Assembly (NCBI GenBank): GCA_944391615.1 | Contig: CALXUE010000014.1 | Location: forward strand, 1-43,303 | Length of the DNA stretch: 43,303 nucleotides | DNA from: an uncultured Alphaproteobacteria bacterium | GTDB lineage: Bacteria > Pseudomonadota > Alphaproteobacteria > RF32 > CAG-239 | Direction of reading: 5' to 3' | Shown: one piece after another, positions 18,281 to 25,196 of the stretch | Layout: every line of letters starts with the position of its first letter | Numbering within the stretch: position 1 is the stretch's first letter | The notes under the pieces: generated by a model | Seen by the model: the letters and a program-made list of their open reading frames with translations, nothing else | What the model was told of the DNA's origin: nothing | The model's database searches: none | Program-made: the position numbers and the translations under genes

Positions 18281-18314
18281 AAAAAAAGCTGCTGATTTTT
18301 CAGCAGCTTTTTTT
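18281..18314 (+). terminator. Rho-independent terminator of the acrRAB operon
   Basis: GCTGCTG (18288-18294) and CAGCAGC (18301-18307) pair around a 6-base loop, followed by seven T residues and preceded by seven A residues, so it could also work in the other direction. It lies 16 bases after the acrB stop. Confidence 0.92.
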
Positions 18315-18380
18315 AATGCAAAATAAACCAAACTATGATACAATTGAACATATGATTGTAAGAAATTGTTGAGCAAAAAG

Positions 18381-20453
18381 ATGGACGACGCATTACTAAG
18401 AAACGAATATAAAGAACAAAATCAAAAAATCCAATATTGCATCATTGATGGAAAGCAAATCATCATACCCATAAGTTATCAAGGAAATAAAGACAAATTT
18501 ATAGATGATATATTTGAGTATGAAAAAGAGGCAGAAAAATACAGAAAACATAATCAACAAGCCCAGTCAGCACAAGACATCATCGACATAAAAATGCTCA
18601 CACAAGGCAACATATCTTTTCTGCCGCCCTATAATTTGGTTATGAATAAATTACCAACAGAAGAAATCATAAAAAAAGCCAGCAAACATGCTTTAAGAAA
18701 ATATCGTGCGGCAATAAAGAAAACCGCCCGTCATAATAAAGAATACCCCGAAGAGCAAAAACTAACCACAATGGCGCCGGAAGCCATATCCGAAATAGAA
18801 AGAAAACATCAACGCTACTGCGCCAAAAGTGTTTTAACCAAATTTGGAAAATTTGCAGGTTTCAGTGCCAAACAAATAGCCCAAATGAGCGCCGGCGTAA
18901 TAGGAATATTGCCGGTTGTTGCCTACAACCTTATTGATAAAAAAGTAAAATTTCAAAATAATAAAGCTAAAACCATAATAGATAAAAAAATAATCCCCTA
19001 CATCTGCAAAGGAGCACTAAAGAGCTTAATTCCTTTAAGTATGTATGGGGCTTTCACAAAACACGCATCTCCGGAAAAAGCAGAAAAAAATATAGCTGAC
19101 ATAACAATAATAACGACACCTGAAACAAGAGAAACTTCACCCATCATTCAGGAAACATCTGCAGAAAATACCATCAATGCTTCCGAAAATAACAATCAAC
19201 AACTAACCCGAACACACAAAATAAAAGACCTTCAAAGCTTCCAAAAACTCTATAACGACGCACTGGACTTTATAGGTTTATCAATGTTTCCCACCGAAAT
19301 TTTAGTCAATCATGCCTACACAGATAACGGCAAAACCATCAACACCATCGGATTAGGAAGCTTTTGGTATCCCCAAGACGGCAATCCGACAAACAAAAAA
19401 TGGATTTTAACATCTGAATATGTCAAAAACAAAAACAACATAACCATCAGCGGGAAAAAAGCCCTAGAACTAATGGATGGTTGGTATCGTCATAGAGAAA
19501 ACGGCCGAATATACAAAGATATGTACCTTCGCTTAAAAGGTTGCGAATTAAAAACCCATGAATTTGCCGCCATCGCTACCGTCATGTACAATAATGAAGT
19601 CAATGGCAAAGAACTCTGCAACTTCGTGAAAAAAAACTACAAAAACCCCAAAAAATGTGCCGCCAAAATCATGGAACTAAAACCGCAAAACGAACGCTTT
19701 ACAAACGGCATCTTAAAACGCCACACACACGAAGCCTTAATTTATCTAAATTGCAATAACTACATAGAAAAAATACCTTATTTCATCATCAAAAAAGATA
19801 AAAATTCCAAAGGAAAAACATTTTATGTAACATCCATCACCCAGCTAACACCGCAAGAATGCTACCCTATGCTTGAAGGACTAAAAAAAGGCAATGAAAC
19901 AATAGCTCAAAATCTCGTAAAAAAGATAGAAAATTATCGTTGCAAAAACGGAGAAACCATATACGCCTTAGCCAACAAAAACGGGCTCAAACATATATGC
20001 CATACCAGCAACAATACCGCTAATTTTTATGAAATTTCACGCCTGCAACTTTCAGAAAAACTTTACCAAACGGCTCTTAAACATTATAATCAAAAAAAAT
20101 ATCAACAAGCTTTAACCGCCTTTACAAAACTTGAAGCTGAAGGCTTTAACGGCGCAGATATTCATAATGATAAAGCCATAACATATTACAACATCGGTGA
20201 ATATGAAAAATGCATTCAAGAATGCCGCGAAGTTCTAAAAAGCGGAGAAACAGAAGCCTATCCGGCAGCCAACTTTAATGCCGGAAAAGCCTATGAAAAA
20301 CTAAACGCACCGGATAAAGCTTTACAAAATTATCAACTAGCCCTTAAGCGTTCCCCAGATGAAACAGCATACCAAAATGCCGTAGAACGCTTACAAAAGA
20401 ACCCAAAATTAGCACAATTAAATATCAAAAAGGATAAATCAAGTGAGCGATAA
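18381..20453 (+). CDS. Lysozyme-like (GH24) membrane-associated protein with C-terminal TPR repeats
   Basis: 690 residues from the ATG at 18381; a TTG at 18366 is the only earlier start. The N-terminal 160 residues are charged and helical, followed by hydrophobic stretches near residues 170-187 and 205-225. Residues about 285-425 look like a phage-type lysozyme: Glu306, Asp315 and Thr322 (in PTEILVNHAYTD and NTIGLGSF) have nearly the spacing of the T4 lysozyme triad Glu11-Asp20-Thr26, and a later HEFAAIATVMYNNEVNGKEL resembles the second-lobe helix QFDALVSFAYN.G. The C-terminal 120 residues hold about three TPR units. The whole reading (cell-wall hydrolase coupled to a TPR scaffold) is inference; it could act in peptidoglycan remodelling or as a toxin. 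A 697-base part is repeated at 22576-23272. Confidence 0.6.
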   Translation: MDDALLRNEYKEQNQKIQYCIIDGKQIIIPISYQGNKDKFIDDIFEYEKEAEKYRKHNQQAQSAQDIIDIKMLTQGNISFLPPYNLVMNKLPTEEIIKKASKHALRKYRAAIKKTARHNKEYPEEQKLTTMAPEAISEIERKHQRYCAKSVLTKFGKFAGFSAKQIAQMSAGVIGILPVVAYNLIDKKVKFQNNKAKTIIDKKIIPYICKGALKSLIPLSMYGAFTKHASPEKAEKNIADITIITTPETRETSPIIQETSAENTINASENNNQQLTRTHKIKDLQSFQKLYNDALDFIGLSMFPTEILVNHAYTDNGKTINTIGLGSFWYPQDGNPTNKKWILTSEYVKNKNNITISGKKALELMDGWYRHRENGRIYKDMYLRLKGCELKTHEFAAIATVMYNNEVNGKELCNFVKKNYKNPKKCAAKIMELKPQNERFTNGILKRHTHEALIYLNCNNYIEKIPYFIIKKDKNSKGKTFYVTSITQLTPQECYPMLEGLKKGNETIAQNLVKKIENYRCKNGETIYALANKNGLKHICHTSNNTANFYEISRLQLSEKLYQTALKHYNQKKYQQALTAFTKLEAEGFNGADIHNDKAITYYNIGEYEKCIQECREVLKSGETEAYPAANFNAGKAYEKLNAPDKALQNYQLALKRSPDETAYQNAVERLQKNPKLAQLNIKKDKSSER
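19610..20306 (+). repeat. 697-bp direct repeat, copy 1
   Basis: This stretch of the lysozyme/TPR gene recurs at 22576-23272 with no insertion or deletion and only a handful of base differences (for example AAC to GAC near 19703). Identity starts sharply at 19610 and stops sharply at 20306, after which the two genes are still related but clearly diverged. Confidence 0.93.
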
Positions 20454-20991
20454 AATATTCCAAGCCATAGAGTTTGCGCAATCAGCGCATAGAGGACAAT
20501 ACCGCAAAGGCACAAAATTGCCATATATCATTCACCCCTTAGGCGTGATGGAAATATTGTTGAGAGAGAACGCCCCTGAAGAAGTTGTCATAGCAGGCAT
20601 TCTGCATGACACACTGGAAGATACCGCCACGACGGCAGAAGAGCTAGAACAAAACTTTGGCAAAAGAGTAAAAGAGCTAGTTCTTGCCGCCACCGAGCCT
20701 GAACATGACGCCCCATGGGAAACAAGAAAACAACATACCATAGAGTTTATAAAAAATATTGCGGATGAAGAAGTTCTGCTTTTAAGCTGCGCCGACAAAT
20801 TGCACAACCTCAATTCAATGATAGAAGATTACGCCCGCATCGGAGACGAGCTGTGGCATAGGTTCAAAAGAGGAAAAAATGAACAAAAATGGTATTATGA
20901 AGCTCTCGCCAAAGCTTACACCAGCCATAACCTTCCCCACCCGATTTTTAAGGAATATAGCCATAAAGTCGACCAGTTTTTTGCCTATTAA
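20443..20991 (+). CDS. Small HD-domain phosphohydrolase, SpoT/Mesh1-like
   Basis: A 182-residue cytoplasmic protein resembling the hydrolase half of RelA/SpoT enzymes, as in small alarmone hydrolases: AQSAHRGQYRK.T..PYIIHP near the N-terminus with His31, then His55-Asp56 in GILHDTLEDT and a late Asp in SCADKLHNL. These residues bind the metal. The most likely activity is removal of the 3' pyrophosphate from (p)ppGpp or a related nucleotide; a synthetase domain is absent. The start is a GTG at 20443 that overlaps the preceding gene by 11 bases, with AAGGA at 20430-20434. The overlap suggests co-expression with the lysozyme/TPR protein. Confidence 0.8.
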   Translation: MSDKIFQAIEFAQSAHRGQYRKGTKLPYIIHPLGVMEILLRENAPEEVVIAGILHDTLEDTATTAEELEQNFGKRVKELVLAATEPEHDAPWETRKQHTIEFIKNIADEEVLLLSCADKLHNLNSMIEDYARIGDELWHRFKRGKNEQKWYYEALAKAYTSHNLPHPIFKEYSHKVDQFFAY

Positions 20992-21000
20992 AAATTTTTT

Positions 21001-21435
21001 TCAAAAAACAAAATCACAAGTGTCAAAACTGCATTCTTTAAAATTAGAATTATCAGGCTTAACGCATTTTGCCATACAATCATCAAACTCACCGGTTGCA
21101 TAACTATCAACACCGGAGTAAAACATAACATATATTGTCAGAGGCACAATCAGAACAACCAAACCACTGACAATAACGCGTAGAAAAACGTTTTCCAGCC
21201 ATAAGAGCCATTTAACCATAAGAAAAATAATCAACATCCCCCAAAATGCAGCATTAAAAGCCCATTTGAGCATTTTAAAAAATTCATACCGTTCGGGATA
21301 GTTTGCCAGATAAAACCCGCGATAAAAATCAAACAAAATGAGCGCAACGATAACAACCGCTATAAAAAACTTAAAGACCCAAGAGGCCACAAACCACCGC
21401 CAAAACTTTTTAATCCCCACTATCTTCCCTTGCAT
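21001..21435 (-). CDS. Small membrane protein, tandem paralog 2 (C-terminal Cys motif)
   Basis: A 144-residue protein from the ATG at 21435 (the TTG just before it is not needed). I do not recognise the family. Four hydrophobic segments are visible (about residues 14-36, 58-78, 84-104 and 108-118), and the C-terminal tail has a Cys pattern, C-x3-C-x10-C-x4-C. The first 50 residues are nearly identical to those of the next gene, the rest is diverged. It is 19 bases downstream of its paralog, on the same strand, so the two form one unit. They lie convergent to the HD gene, with only 9 bases between the stops. Confidence 0.65.
   Translation of the reverse strand: MQGKIVGIKKFWRWFVASWVFKFFIAVVIVALILFDFYRGFYLANYPERYEFFKMLKWAFNAAFWGMLIIFLMVKWLLWLENVFLRVIVSGLVVLIVPLTIYVMFYSGVDSYATGEFDDCMAKCVKPDNSNFKECSFDTCDFVF
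21308..21435 (-). repeat. 128-bp direct repeat shared by the tandem paralogs
   Basis: This 5' part of the downstream paralog matches 21762-21889 with only a few substitutions and no gaps (offset 454 bases). Beyond it the two genes diverge strongly. Confidence 0.85.
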
Positions 21436-21454
21436 CAAATATATTCCCTTTCAA

Positions 21455-21889
21455 CTAAAGATGCGGATCACAAGCATCATAACGACATTCTTCATAAGTT
21501 GCATGAACTGACTGGAGACACTTTGCCACGCATAAATCAACTTGCTCAAACATACACACATAAGAAATTGTATAAAACATTATCAACAACGATATAAACA
21601 CAGCAAAAACAGTCATTCCACCAACAATAATGCACAGAAAAATATTTTTGATTTTTAAGAGCAGCTTAATAAAAGAAAAAACAATTGAAGTCGTTCCTAA
21701 CGCCACAACAAAAGCCAATGCCAACACTTTAAGAAAAGAATATCTCTCCGGTACTTGGGCAAGATAAAACCCGCGATAAAAATCAAACAAAATGAGCGCA
21801 ACAATAACAACCGCTATAAAAAACTTAAAGACCAAAGAAGCCGCAAACCACCGCCAAAATTTTTTAATCCCCACTATCTTCCCTTGCAT
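21455..21889 (-). CDS. Small membrane protein, tandem paralog 1 (C-terminal Cys motif)
   Basis: 144 residues from the ATG at 21889, same length and same membrane layout as its neighbour at 21001-21435. Both start MQGKIVGIKKFWRWF and both end with a soluble tail with four conserved cysteines (here CVAKC...EC...CD). The DNA at 21762-21889 matches 21308-21435 almost base for base, whereas the C-terminal halves keep only the hydrophobic pattern and cysteines. This mosaic recalls local gene conversion. The function is unknown; the tail cysteines would suit disulfides on the outer face or a metal site. Confidence 0.65.
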   Translation of the reverse strand: MQGKIVGIKKFWRWFAASLVFKFFIAVVIVALILFDFYRGFYLAQVPERYSFLKVLALAFVVALGTTSIVFSFIKLLLKIKNIFLCIIVGGMTVFAVFISLLIMFYTISYVCMFEQVDLCVAKCLQSVHATYEECRYDACDPHL

Positions 21890-22018
21890 CAAATATTCCT
21901 CTAAGTAGTATTTTAGACAATTATACTATTTATACCAAAAAAGTAAATAGGATTTTTATCATCATAAAACAGTGTAAAATATTTTATCAACAAACATTAG
22001 ATAAACATTTTCTATCAA

Positions 22019-22039
22019 TTGCCCGTTATACGAACTTTT
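22019..22039. repeat. Isolated end of a palindromic element
   Basis: The 21 bases at 22019-22039 are identical to 22145-22165, the right end of the intact element next to it. It is in inverted orientation to that element's left end, so 22019-22063 is itself a long imperfect hairpin. It looks like what remains of a neighbouring copy. Confidence 0.75.
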
Positions 22040-22041
22040 CA

Positions 22042-22165
22042 AAAAGTTTGGAGAACGAGGCAAATAATAAGATTTAAGGAAGAAAAAAGCGGAGCGTACA
22101 TAGTAGTACGTGAGCATTTTTTCTGTCCGCAAAATCTGTATTAGTTGCCCGTTATACGAACTTTT
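22042..22165. repeat. Palindromic intergenic element, copy A
   Basis: About 124 bases that fold into one long imperfect hairpin. The ends are inverted repeats (AGTTTGGAGAACGAGGCAA at 22045-22063 against TTGCCCGTTATACGAACT at 22145-22162), the next inner arms pair around 22064-22075 and 22131-22144, and the tip is CGTAC-ATAGTA-GTACG (22095-22110) flanked by pairing A- and T-runs. No open reading frame of note. It resembles a MITE-like element with terminal inverted repeats or a structured RNA gene. Confidence 0.75.
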
Positions 22166-22204
22166 ACCTTGCAATTTGAACGATTGCTGTTTATACTTTT
22201 CTCT

Positions 22205-22327
22205 GTCGGTTAGAGGTAGCCGACGGTGCCTAAACAACACCTACATAGTGATAAAATCCTCCGTCTGAAAAGGCGGAGTACCGGTAATATATTGAATAAC
22301 GGTGACTGTACTATGTCAGTTGTTTAG
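22205..22327. other. Multibranched inverted-repeat structure of unknown function
   Basis: A stem GTCGG/CCGAC (22205-22224) is followed by a closed multi-stem fold. Outer pairing CTAAACAAC (22230-22238) with GTTGTTTAG (22319-22327) is perfect, ACATAG (22243-22248) pairs with CTATGT (22311-22316), an inner 8-bp stem 22259-22266/22271-22278 closes a GAAA tetraloop, and ACCG (22280-22283) pairs with CGGT (22300-22303). This looks like a folded RNA or the single-strand fold of a mobile element. Strand and function are not known, and it matches no RNA class I recognise. Confidence 0.5.
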
Positions 22328-22347
22328 CTCCGCCTGCCTAATTAATT

Positions 22348-22469
22348 AAATTGGGGAGAATGAGTCAAATAGTAGGCGTCAAGGGCAAGAAAAATTTTAG
22401 CCTACATAGGAGTAGGTGAATTTTTCAAGACCCGCAGACAACACCCTAGTTGACCATTATACACAATTT
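22348..22469. repeat. Palindromic intergenic element, copy B
   Basis: A second, diverged member of the family seen at 22042-22165. The ends AAATTGGGGAGAATGAGTCA and TTGACCATTATACACAATTT are inverted repeats that align with the ends of copy A. The tip is CCTAC-ATAGGA-GTAGG (22401-22416), where copy A has CGTAC...GTACG: the second base pair changed from G-C to C-G in both arms, so pairing is kept. Length, about 122 bases, is close to that of copy A. Confidence 0.72.
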
Positions 22470-22516
22470 AAGGGCAGGTATTTTTGTAACTGAAAAAAGA
22501 ATAAAAGGAGCTGAAA

Positions 22517-23416
22517 ATGAACCCAACAAAAAATACGGCAGACAAACTCTTTTTAAGACGGCGCATAATCGGCCTAGAACTCTGCAACTTCGTGAAAAAA
22601 AACTACAAAAACCCAAAAAAATGTGCAGCCAAAATCATGGAACTAAAACCGCAAAACGAACGCTTTACAGACGGCATCTTAAAACGCCACACACACGAAG
22701 CCTTAATTTATCTAAATTGCAATAACTACATAGAAAAAATACCTTATTTCATCATCAAAAAAGATAAAAATTCCAAAGGAAAAACATTTTATGTAACATC
22801 CATCACCCAGCTAACACCGCAAGAATGCTACCCTATGCTTGAAGGACTAAAAAAAGGCAATGAAACAATAGCTCAAAATCTCGTAAAAAAGATAGAAAAT
22901 TATCGTTGCAAAAACGGAGAAACCATATACGCCTTAGCCAACAAAAACGGGCTCAAACATATATGCCATACCAGCAACAATACCGCTAATTTTTATGAAA
23001 TTTCACGCCTGCAACTTTCAGAAAAACTTTACCAAACGGCTCTTAAACATTATAATCAAAAAAAATATCAACAAGCTTTAACCGCCTTTACAAAACTTGA
23101 AGCTGAAGGCTTTAACGGCGCAGATATTCATAATGATAAAGCCATAACATATTACAACATCGGTGAATATGAAAAATGCATTCAAGAATGCCGCGAAGTT
23201 CTAAAAAGCGGAGAAACAGAAGCCTATCCGGCAGCCAACTTTAACGCCGGGAAAGCCTATGAAAAACTAAACAACAAAGAAAAAGCCCTCCAAAATTATC
23301 AACTTGCATACAAGCGCTCCCCTGATAAAGATATCTATAAAAAAAACCTAGAACGTTTACAAAAAAGTATGCCCTTACAAAAATCACAACGAACCAAAGC
23401 CAATATACGAGAATAA
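22517..23416 (+). CDS. Truncated paralog of the lysozyme/TPR gene (TPR part only)
   Basis: 299 residues from an ATG with a strong ribosome-binding site (AAAGGAG at 22504-22510). The first 20 residues are unrelated to the longer gene; from ELCNFVKKNY on it matches residues of about 411-640 of the protein at 18381-20453 with a single visible amino-acid change, then becomes a diverged homolog to its end. It lacks the whole Glu-Asp-Thr part of the lysozyme-like domain and the membrane segments, so it can only supply the C-terminal linker and TPR repeats. It is either a truncated relic or a deliberate short form; the intact reading frame and good ribosome-binding site favour expression. Palindromic elements lie directly upstream. 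Confidence 0.6.
   Translation: MNPTKNTADKLFLRRRIIGLELCNFVKKNYKNPKKCAAKIMELKPQNERFTDGILKRHTHEALIYLNCNNYIEKIPYFIIKKDKNSKGKTFYVTSITQLTPQECYPMLEGLKKGNETIAQNLVKKIENYRCKNGETIYALANKNGLKHICHTSNNTANFYEISRLQLSEKLYQTALKHYNQKKYQQALTAFTKLEAEGFNGADIHNDKAITYYNIGEYEKCIQECREVLKSGETEAYPAANFNAGKAYEKLNNKEKALQNYQLAYKRSPDKDIYKKNLERLQKSMPLQKSQRTKANIRE
22576..23272 (+). repeat. 697-bp direct repeat, copy 2
   Basis: Matches 19610-20306 at a constant offset of 2966 bases, nearly identical. Left boundary falls in the second lobe of the lysozyme-like domain; right boundary is inside the last TPR, where the two genes suddenly drop to distant similarity. Confidence 0.93.
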
Positions 23417-23456
23417 TAAAACTCGAAACAACAATTATCCCAAAGAAAACAAATTT

Positions 23457-24119
23457 TTATCGATACGGACTTACAAGAATAATAACACGACGATTGCGTT
23501 CACGATTTCCAGGAATAGGATTTCCCAAAGCATCTTCATTAGGATATTGAGGAGCAATATTCGACATACCCACAACTTTAAACCGGCTTAAATCAACGCC
23601 TTTTTTACTCAAAAATTGAACCACGGATGAGGCGCGCAAAGCCGAAAGATCCCAATTAGATGTATATTTTTTGCTTGGAGTGTCATCCGTATGCCCTTCC
23701 ACCATGATTTGAAAACGCCGATAACGCGGATCATTCAACAAAGTGGCAATTTTTTCCAAATCAGGAATAATCTGACTTTTAATTTTCACATCATCTTCAT
23801 CAAACAACGAAATAGCGCTGATCTCAATCACAACACCACGGTTATCTGTTCCCAAAGAAATTCCCTCACCCAAACCAAGTCCGCCGGCATCATCTAAAAA
23901 ATCCATCAATCCACCATATAATTGCCCGGCAGAATTTGAAGAAAAAGCCTGAGAAAAAGTAGCACTAATCATGGCAGCTTTTTTCTTATCCAAAGAAGAC
24001 GAGGCAAACAAGACAATAAACAAGGCCAGCAACAAAGTCAACAAATCAGAATAAGGAATAAGCCAAGTTTCATCAGCATGATCTTCATGAGGTTCTTCCA
24101 CGTGTTTTTTCTTAACCAT
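23457..24119 (-). CDS. motB: Flagellar motor stator protein MotB
   Basis: 220 residues. One N-terminal transmembrane helix (about 20-40) carries Asp25 in PYSDLLTLLLALFIVLF, the proton-carrying residue of the stator. A plug/linker follows, then an OmpA/MotB peptidoglycan-binding domain (about 90-215) with FQIMVEGHTDDTP and LSALRASSVVQFL and a final NRERNRRVIIL. The short length and PYSDLLTLLLALF wording are like MotB of the MotB/MotS side of the family and not E. coli MotB (308 aa). Its ATG directly abuts the motA stop, so stator subunits are translationally coupled. It ends convergent with the truncated TPR gene. Confidence 0.93.
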   Translation of the reverse strand: MVKKKHVEEPHEDHADETWLIPYSDLLTLLLALFIVLFASSSLDKKKAAMISATFSQAFSSNSAGQLYGGLMDFLDDAGGLGLGEGISLGTDNRGVVIEISAISLFDEDDVKIKSQIIPDLEKIATLLNDPRYRRFQIMVEGHTDDTPSKKYTSNWDLSALRASSVVQFLSKKGVDLSRFKVVGMSNIAPQYPNEDALGNPIPGNRERNRRVIILVSPYR

Positions 24120-24893
24120 TTACTTATCCCGCAAAGATTGTCTTTCAGAAAGAGGAATAAAAGATTGAAGCCTAGCTTCCATGGCAATAGAAGACGCACC
24201 TTCCTGCAAAGCCAAAGCACCTTCCAAGACCATTTTTTTAAATTCCACTTCTTGATTAGAAAGTTGTTTCAATTTGTTTGCAAACGGATGCCATAAAACA
24301 TAACCGGTAAAAATACCGAGCAAAGTTGCAATAAACGCAGCCGCAATAGAATGCCCCAATTTGTCAATATCTGACAAATTTCCCAAAGCTGCAATCAAAC
24401 CAATAACCGCGCCCAACACACCTAAAGTTGGAGCATACATGCCGCTTTGTGAAAAAATAAGAGCACCAGCACGATGGCGTTCTTGCATTTGTTTAATTTC
24501 ACTCTCTATAACATCATTAATAAACTCAGCATTAAAACCATCTGCAACTAATGTCAAACTAGAGCGGATAAACGGGTCTTCAATTTCATTAGCACATTTT
24601 TCAATTCCAACAACACCTTCTGATTTAGCTGTTTTAGCTAAAGACACAAAAAGCTCCAAAACCTCCTGTTTGGGCATAAACTTTTTGCCGGTAATCAATA
24701 TCTTTACCAATTTTGGAAATTTTTTAATCTCATTCATCGGAAAAGCATTAAAAACAGCAGCCATTGTTCCGACAATAATAATTAAAAATGCGGCTGGATT
24801 TATCAAAGCATGCGGGTCAGCGCCTTTTAATGCCATACCAACCCCCACGGCCAAAACACCACCAACAACACCTATAATCGTAGATTTTTCCAT
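24120..24893 (-). CDS. motA: Flagellar motor stator protein MotA
   Basis: 257 residues with four transmembrane segments (about 5-25, 33-50, 150-172, 182-203) and a cytoplasmic loop, the MotA/TolQ/ExbB layout. Conserved pieces include ALINPAAFLIIIVGTMAAVF, RSSLTLVADGFNAE and GMYAPTLGVLGAVIGLIAAL, and the P-x-L-G around TM3 is the site that meets MotB Asp25. MotA and MotB form the ion channel that turns the flagellum. Upstream, at 24938-24987, are two CtrA-like sites. No flagellar export or filament genes are next to it, so the stator is transcribed separately from the fliQR-flhB cluster. Confidence 0.94.
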   Translation of the reverse strand: MEKSTIIGVVGGVLAVGVGMALKGADPHALINPAAFLIIIVGTMAAVFNAFPMNEIKKFPKLVKILITGKKFMPKQEVLELFVSLAKTAKSEGVVGIEKCANEIEDPFIRSSLTLVADGFNAEFINDVIESEIKQMQERHRAGALIFSQSGMYAPTLGVLGAVIGLIAALGNLSDIDKLGHSIAAAFIATLLGIFTGYVLWHPFANKLKQLSNQEVEFKKMVLEGALALQEGASSIAMEARLQSFIPLSERQSLRDK

Positions 24894-24937
24894 TGAAGCA
24901 ATCCCTAAAATTTTTCTCTAAAATAAAACGCAACTAT

Positions 24938-24987
24938 TTAATTTAAGGTTAATTTTGCCAAAAAAGCTTAAATAAACTTTTAACCAT
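24938..24987 (-). promoter_or_regulatory. Candidate CtrA-binding sites upstream of motAB
   Basis: 24938-24952 is a perfect TTAA-N7-TTAA, the full CtrA consensus, 45-59 bases before the motA start. A second site, TTAA-N8-TTAACCAT (24968-24987), carries the TTAACCAT form of the motif. CtrA control of motility genes is well known in Alphaproteobacteria, and cckA is present in this window. Because the DNA is AT-rich, chance occurrence of one box is possible; two in 50 bases in the right promoter is more convincing. Confidence 0.55.
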
Positions 24988-25003
24988 CAAAACCTCATCA
25001 AAA

Positions 25004-25028
25004 GAAGCAGACTAAAAAAATCCGCTTC
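25004..25028 (-). terminator. Possible terminator of the fabZ-side operon
   Basis: GAAGCAGA (25004-25011) pairs with TCCGCTTC (25021-25028) apart from one A-C mismatch, with a 9-base A-rich loop; on the minus strand it is followed by only four T residues. It is about 170 bases beyond the fabZ stop, so weak support only. Confidence 0.35.
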
Positions 25029-25196
25029 CATTCTTTCCAATCCACTATTTTATAAACTTGCAAACACATAACAATGCTAACAGAAATATTCTTAACTTTC
25101 AAAAAATCTTCACCATACACAAAGCTGAGGAAAAATTTTTTTAATTAAAAAAATACTTCCACCCAAATACAATGCAAAAAAACGCGCATTCACATT

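Larger units (their letters stand above)
24894..25196. other. 303-base intergenic region between motA and fabZ
   Basis: Holds the motA promoter region with two CtrA-like boxes and a possible terminator (25004-25028). The part near 25130-25165 is a nearly pure A/T stretch that can fold on itself. No reading frame or RNA gene is recognised. Confidence 0.5.

Noticed and set aside
22019..22469. CRISPR array
   Set aside because: Repeats are too few, imperfect, long-palindromic and unevenly spaced, and no cas genes are present.
18381..23416. Prophage remnant, because of the lysozyme-like domain
   Set aside because: No capsid, terminase, portal, integrase or holin gene is visible, and the lysozyme-like protein is fused to TPRs.
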